Translations under genes and position numbers: made by a program
From: Phoronis australis
Taxonomy: Eukaryota; Phoronida; Phoronidae
NCBI GenBank assembly: GCA_002633005.1
Contig: NMRA01000045.1
Coordinates: forward strand, 987,552 to 1,047,551
Direction of reading: 5' to 3'
DNA length: 60,000 nucleotides
The notes under the pieces: model-generated
The model's database searches: none
What the model saw: only the letters and a program-made list of their open reading frames with translations
What the model was told of the DNA's origin: nothing
Shown: positions 57,833 to 60,000 of the stretch, in pieces
Layout: each line of letters starts with the position of its first letter
How positions within the stretch are numbered: the first letter of the stretch is position 1

Positions 57833-58990
57833 GCCAACGAGTAGATTTTTTTTGTTTTCAATACCTTGTCATATCTCATTGGCCCACGAATCTCTACCTG
57901 GTCGATAAGCACCCATTCCTGGGAGGAGCCAGGGTTCAATGATCTTGGTGATTCTTTGCGCAGTGATCTTTTCAGGGATATTTACGAATCGAATGAGCCT
58001 GGGCAGCTCAGCTATACACATGCTCACAAACACAAGATAATCAGATTCACTGAGCTTACTAGAAATATCTTCCTCAAAACTGCCTACAAACCTGATCTAA
58101 CCCTAATATTTAAAAATTTATAGACATTGCAAAGTGCCGGCGACTACAGTCTTATCGTACATGGCCCCTTGATTCCCAGGGTCGGGGAGGATACAAAAAG
58201 TCTAGAAGGGAGTGTCAAAGAAAACCAGAGTAATGAGTGCCTGAGATTTTAGAGTTAATTTTACAAAGGTTGAAGTGTGGATTGAATGGGGCGGAACGAT
58301 ATTTGTGGTGAGGGTGGCGGGGGTGTCTTTGTTGCACATGTCAAGGTGAAAACTGACGGTGAAACCATCAATGAAGAAGTTAGGAAGAGGATGAATGCCT
58401 TAAAGTGATGGACTTTCACCGGATGATGACGTAGTGGTTGGGCGTTTGGGTTTCACGTGAGGGATATAAAAGTGGTTACGTTTCCTGCATATGCGCTTTG
58501 GTGATTTGCTTGCATATTCACCACGTGAAACAAAATTAGTAGTAGTATTATGTCTGATTTTCACCAATAAGTGAATGAATGACAACAGCCATGTTTTTCT
58601 GCGCACATATTCAAATTGAGTTGACTGCTATTACCTTACAACCATTCAAAGCGGTGAAAGTTCCAAACCTGAATTGCTTTAGTGACAATGCGAATGACAC
58701 ACTATGTACAACATTTGGTCAATTTGCAATAAGATCAATTTTATTACTACATATTTTCTACACAAAGACCTAACCAAAGAGAATTAAAAAGGATACATAT
58801 ACTAAAACTGTTGTCAAATGCAATAATTTCTTATCAGTGTTCAGTGTGATTAGTTTACAACACAGAAGTAATTAAAGGAAGTAAATCTAACCAACTTCAA
58901 ATAAAAATCAACCAGGTTCACCAACAACATTAGTCCAAAGCTTAATCGTTCAATATTAGGCAACACAACATAAAATTTATGACCAACTAA
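57833..58990 (+). repeat. Composite dispersed repeat (fuller copy of 37134-39480 pieces)
   Basis: 57833-58015 matches 37134-37370 and 58016-58990 matches 38750-39480. Both halves are contiguous here. No intact protein frame is recognised; an 85-codon plus frame at 57866-58123 is partly conserved with 38712-38908. Confidence 0.75.
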
Positions 58991-60000
58991 TTTCTTATCA
59001 ATGTGCAGTGTGAGTAATTTACAATTACACCGCAAACAATTAATTAATGCAAGTTAAACTAACCAAACAGAAATTAACCAGGGTTAACATCAACGTCACT
59101 CAGAAGTGTATTGTTCAATATTGGGCAACTTTTACTCCTGTCACCCACTACTCCCAATTCTCCCGACGAGGAGGTGGTCAACCATCCAGTTATGAACGTT
59201 ATGAACGCAGGGTTATTATTGTCTAGAACAATCACGGTCTATTTAGCATTATTATAATAATCAGTACATTTTGAGAGGTTTACAGTGCATATCGACTAAA
59301 AACATCGACAAAATCGACAATTACCGATATTACAAGTAAAATTAATAGTTGTTTCTTCAACAACAAATGAATGAGTGACAACAGCCATATTTTCTGCAAA
59401 CAGATTCAAATTGAGTTATTTGCTTATATCTAGTAATTAAAAGAGTAAATAATCGTAGCCATTCAATAGGTGTAGGTTTCAAGCCTGAATTGCTTTAGGG
59501 AAAATGCGAATGACATTGTATGGACAACGTTTGGTCAATTTATGCAAGATCAGCTTTACTACTACATATGTTCTAGACAAAGAATAAACCAAAGAAAATT
59601 ATAAAGGATACATCAACTAAAACTGTTGTTAAATTCGATAATTTATTATCAGTGTGCAGTGTGAATAATTTATAATTAAAGCGCAAACAGAAATCATTAA
59701 AGCAAGTCAAACTAACCAAATTCAAACAAAAATTAACCAGGGTTAACATAAATGTCAGTCAGAAGCGTAATTGTTCAATATTGAACAACACAGCGTGAAC
59801 TTCATAACTAACTTGTATTACTCCTGTCACTACTCTGAATTCTTACGACAAGCAGGTGGTCAACCATCCAGTTATGAATGCAGGGTTATTAATGTCTAAA
59901 ACAATCATGGTCTATTTAGCAGTATTGTTGCATTGCAATAATCCGTACATTTTGAGAGGTTTACATTGCATATCAACTAAAAACATCAAAAAAAATTCGG
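58655..60000 (+). repeat. Tandem units continuing past the window end
   Basis: The TTCAAGCCTGAATTGCTTTAGG stretch near 59480 repeats TTCCAAACCTGAATTGCTTTAG near 58662. GAGGTGGTCAACCATCCAG near 59171 repeats near 59852 as CAGGTGGTCAACCATCCAG, about 680 bp apart. A nested duplication of the CAGTGTGARTARTTTACAA stretch lies near 58845 and 59007. The pattern is a higher-order tandem array that starts here and is cut by the window edge. Confidence 0.75.

Overview
This window is animal nuclear DNA. It is AT-rich, its genes are split by GT-AG introns, and AATAAA signals follow several stop codons. It is also full of decayed transposons. Gene content (a PAN plus F-type lectin protein, an ACOT7-type thioesterase, a eukaryotic YqcI/YcgG gene) and the repeats (L1-like and I-like LINEs, mariner remnants, tRNA-derived SINE heads, many small inverted-repeat elements) suggest a marine invertebrate. 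A non-vertebrate deuterostome such as a hemichordate or echinoderm is my best guess, but the sequence does not prove it.

Layout. 1-3.1 kb: repeat-rich intergenic DNA with a 295-bp palindromic foldback element. 3.1-13.7 kb: two large single-exon genes on the plus strand (533 and 867 aa). They are diverged paralogues of a family I do not recognise, separated by SINE, MITE and mariner debris and by a probable assembly artefact around a lone N at 5695. 15.6-19.4 kb, minus strand: a three-exon (5'-incomplete) gene of the YqcI/YcgG family. 21.5-31.3 kb, plus strand: a complete eight-exon ACOT7-like acyl-CoA thioesterase (415 aa), with every splice phase consistent. 31.4-40.7 kb: intergenic, with a broken I-type LINE carrying an RNase H domain, a hammerhead-ribozyme-like inverted repeat and other repeats. 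40.8-51.8 kb, minus strand: a three-exon gene for a membrane-anchored or secreted protein with a PAN/apple domain and an F-type lectin (fucolectin) domain (281 aa). Its 7.9-kb first intron holds an L1-like LINE fragment, a (CT)n array and a mariner remnant. 51.8-60 kb: no host gene recognised, a 261-codon LINE ORF, and a complex repeat that also occurs at 37-39.5 kb.

The five genes do not form an obvious pathway. The part most likely to be undescribed is the paralogous pair of intronless genes. The hammerhead-like motif, the CTCF-like motifs inside repeats and the altered sugar-binding motif of the lectin are also worth checking. Exon models were built by hand from splice sites, reading phase and remembered family patterns; no database search was run.
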